From contig RWJK01001208.1 of assembly GCA_004335835.1 (NCBI GenBank), positions 1 to 64,000 of the forward strand: 64,000 nt of DNA. Reading direction: 5' to 3'. Source of the DNA: Scenedesmus sp. ARA3. Taxonomy: Eukaryota; Chlorophyta; Chlorophyceae; Sphaeropleales; Scenedesmaceae. Positions 62,958 to 64,000 of the stretch are shown here, in pieces (position 1 is the first letter of the stretch; the number at the start of each line of letters is the position of its first letter). The notes beneath the pieces were generated by a model. That model worked only from the letters and a program-made list of their open reading frames with translations, did no database searches and had not been told where the DNA came from. The position numbers and the translations under genes are program-made.

Positions 62958-63050
62958 TACACTGGTGTATTCACGCGTGCATTTTGATCATACCAAACTA
63001 ACCTCCTGAGCGATCTCGTTCCTCATCTGGGTGCGGTCCTCCTCTGCCAT
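61279..63050 (-). CDS. Em/LEA-like hydrophilic stress protein
   Basis: Five in-phase exons (63050-63003, 62680-62639, 62255-62180, 61760-61710 and 61349-61279) encode 95 very hydrophilic residues starting MAEEDRTQMRNEIAQE. The core GGTIGGKRGGEARKKQMAEE followed by YSEMGQTGAKKGG resembles the group 1 LEA (Em) repeat GGQTRKEQLG..GY.EMGRKGG. The end is GYEHDPEEKAKYTDVDNA. Em proteins are intrinsically disordered and protect cells during drying. No signal or membrane segment is seen, so a cytosolic location is likely. The family link is by motif only. Confidence 0.72.
62917..62953. repeat. GA dinucleotide microsatellite
   Basis: About 18 GA units lie in the first intron of the Em-like gene. Confidence 0.95.
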
Positions 63051-64000
63051 TTTGCTTGTGAGTATGGGGTAGCTGCAAAGAAGCTGTTTGCACTGTTTTT
63101 GTTTGCGTGTCGAGCCTGATACTGTGCGATCGCGCTCGTGTAACTTGTTTCCTTATATATTTGCATGGCGATCGGCGTATCCAGGTCTTGTGGCCCAAAT
63201 CAACCCGACGTCACCGATGGTCAGTCAACGTCATGCAGGCGTCCCAGGACACCTGATCATTGCCATCTGAGGGCATTAAATTCCTTGAAGGTTTCTTACT
63301 GTTATGCTGTTGATCATAAAAGGTTGCATTGACTTGCTATACTCTATAGGGTGTGCCTGCTGCAATCGCCAGGCATGCTGTCACCACACGACCTACATGA
63401 ACTCCGTTCGACCCTTCACCTCACAGAAACATCAACATTCAATCACATTAAACCTATATATCACATCGAATACACCAAAGGGCTGTTTCACGGCACCCTA
63501 ATGTCGAGCGACCCAGTAGTCGCAGCACGAAAACATTGGACTTGGAACTGCCATGCAAACAACCCACCACTGACATACAACGGCAAGACCAACCACAAAT
63601 CTAGGTCATGCAGCTATATGAAGAAAGTTGCCGATTGCATTGCATTCAGCTATGCCGACAGCAGAGAAACGTTCAAACTGCACAAAATGCAAGCCCAGAA
63701 TTTGGTAAATGAATGATCAGCCACAAGTCCTACAGCTATGCTCCCTTATGCCATGTAGCGTGAAACTTGCAAGCAGATCAGAGTGTGCAAAGCACAGAGC
63801 ATATGCACATGCAGCAATCCTAGCACTGCTGTGGCCCCTCTGCAGTAGCTTTTCTAGCTTTCCGCAGTAACAGAAAGCGCCTGTCAACTGCATGCCCTGC
63901 AGCTGCTGCCTCTAGGGATCCAAAGCAAAGTGACACACTTAGAATTCATGCAAGCCATCAAGCCATCCATGGCTGATGGCATGTTGAGGTACAGCCTGTA
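63051..64000. other. Upstream region of the Em-like gene and window end
   Basis: This stretch is noticeably more AT-rich than the rest of the window. An ATG frame at 63351-63716 (ending KLHKMQAQNLVNE) is open for 121 codons without low complexity. It could be an exon of a gene outside the window, but nothing identifies it. Confidence 0.35.

Overview
This window is nuclear DNA from a photosynthetic eukaryote, most likely a chlorophyte green alga. The evidence is a spliced LHCII gene, many short exons with GT-AG introns that mostly end in CTGCAG, abundant CAG/CTG microsatellites, serine-proline linkers, and a TGTAA polyadenylation-type signal. The CAG/CTG richness suggests a core chlorophyte (Chlorophyceae, perhaps Sphaeropleales), but that placement is a guess. 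Every gene seen is intron-containing. Exon ends were read by hand from splice sites, phase continuity and family similarity.

Layout. 1-166: an 11-bp TAACCC-type satellite. 333-14557 (+): the C-terminal 1927 codons of the checkpoint kinase ATR in 29 exons, 5'-truncated by the window edge. 16456-19666 (+): a papain-family cysteine protease. 20877-23303 (-): an unrecognised 472-residue protein. 23874-25073: a fold-back element and palindromes in a gene-poor stretch. 26375-30056 (+): a second papain-type protease fused through a Ser-Pro linker to RCC1-like repeats. 31529-34133 (-): a membrane-hairpin protein with a PX5SP motif and a Lys/Pro/Ala-rich tail. 35450-36847 (-): AP-4 sigma subunit. 37502-41422 (+): transcription factor TFIIB. 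43249-44983 (+): major LHCII protein. 46015-47679 (+): a membrane protein of unknown function. 47856-48789 (-): a small unknown protein. 49424-53197 (+): a U2AF large-subunit-like splicing factor with a Met/Gly/Gln tail and an assembly gap in its last intron. 55409-59435 (+): a TMEM185-like multi-pass RING protein. 61279-63050 (-): a small Em/LEA-like hydrophilic protein.

These are mostly unrelated housekeeping genes (DNA damage signalling, transcription initiation, splicing, vesicle coats, photosynthesis, proteolysis) and do not form a pathway. The most unusual feature cuts across genes. ATR and TFIIB carry many partial tandem copies of their own exon ends, here called echo exons. Copies that carry an acceptor lie upstream of the exon used. 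Copies of exon 3' ends lie downstream of it, several with the donor retained. Several echoes differ from the used exon mainly at synonymous positions. I regard this as the best candidate for something undescribed.
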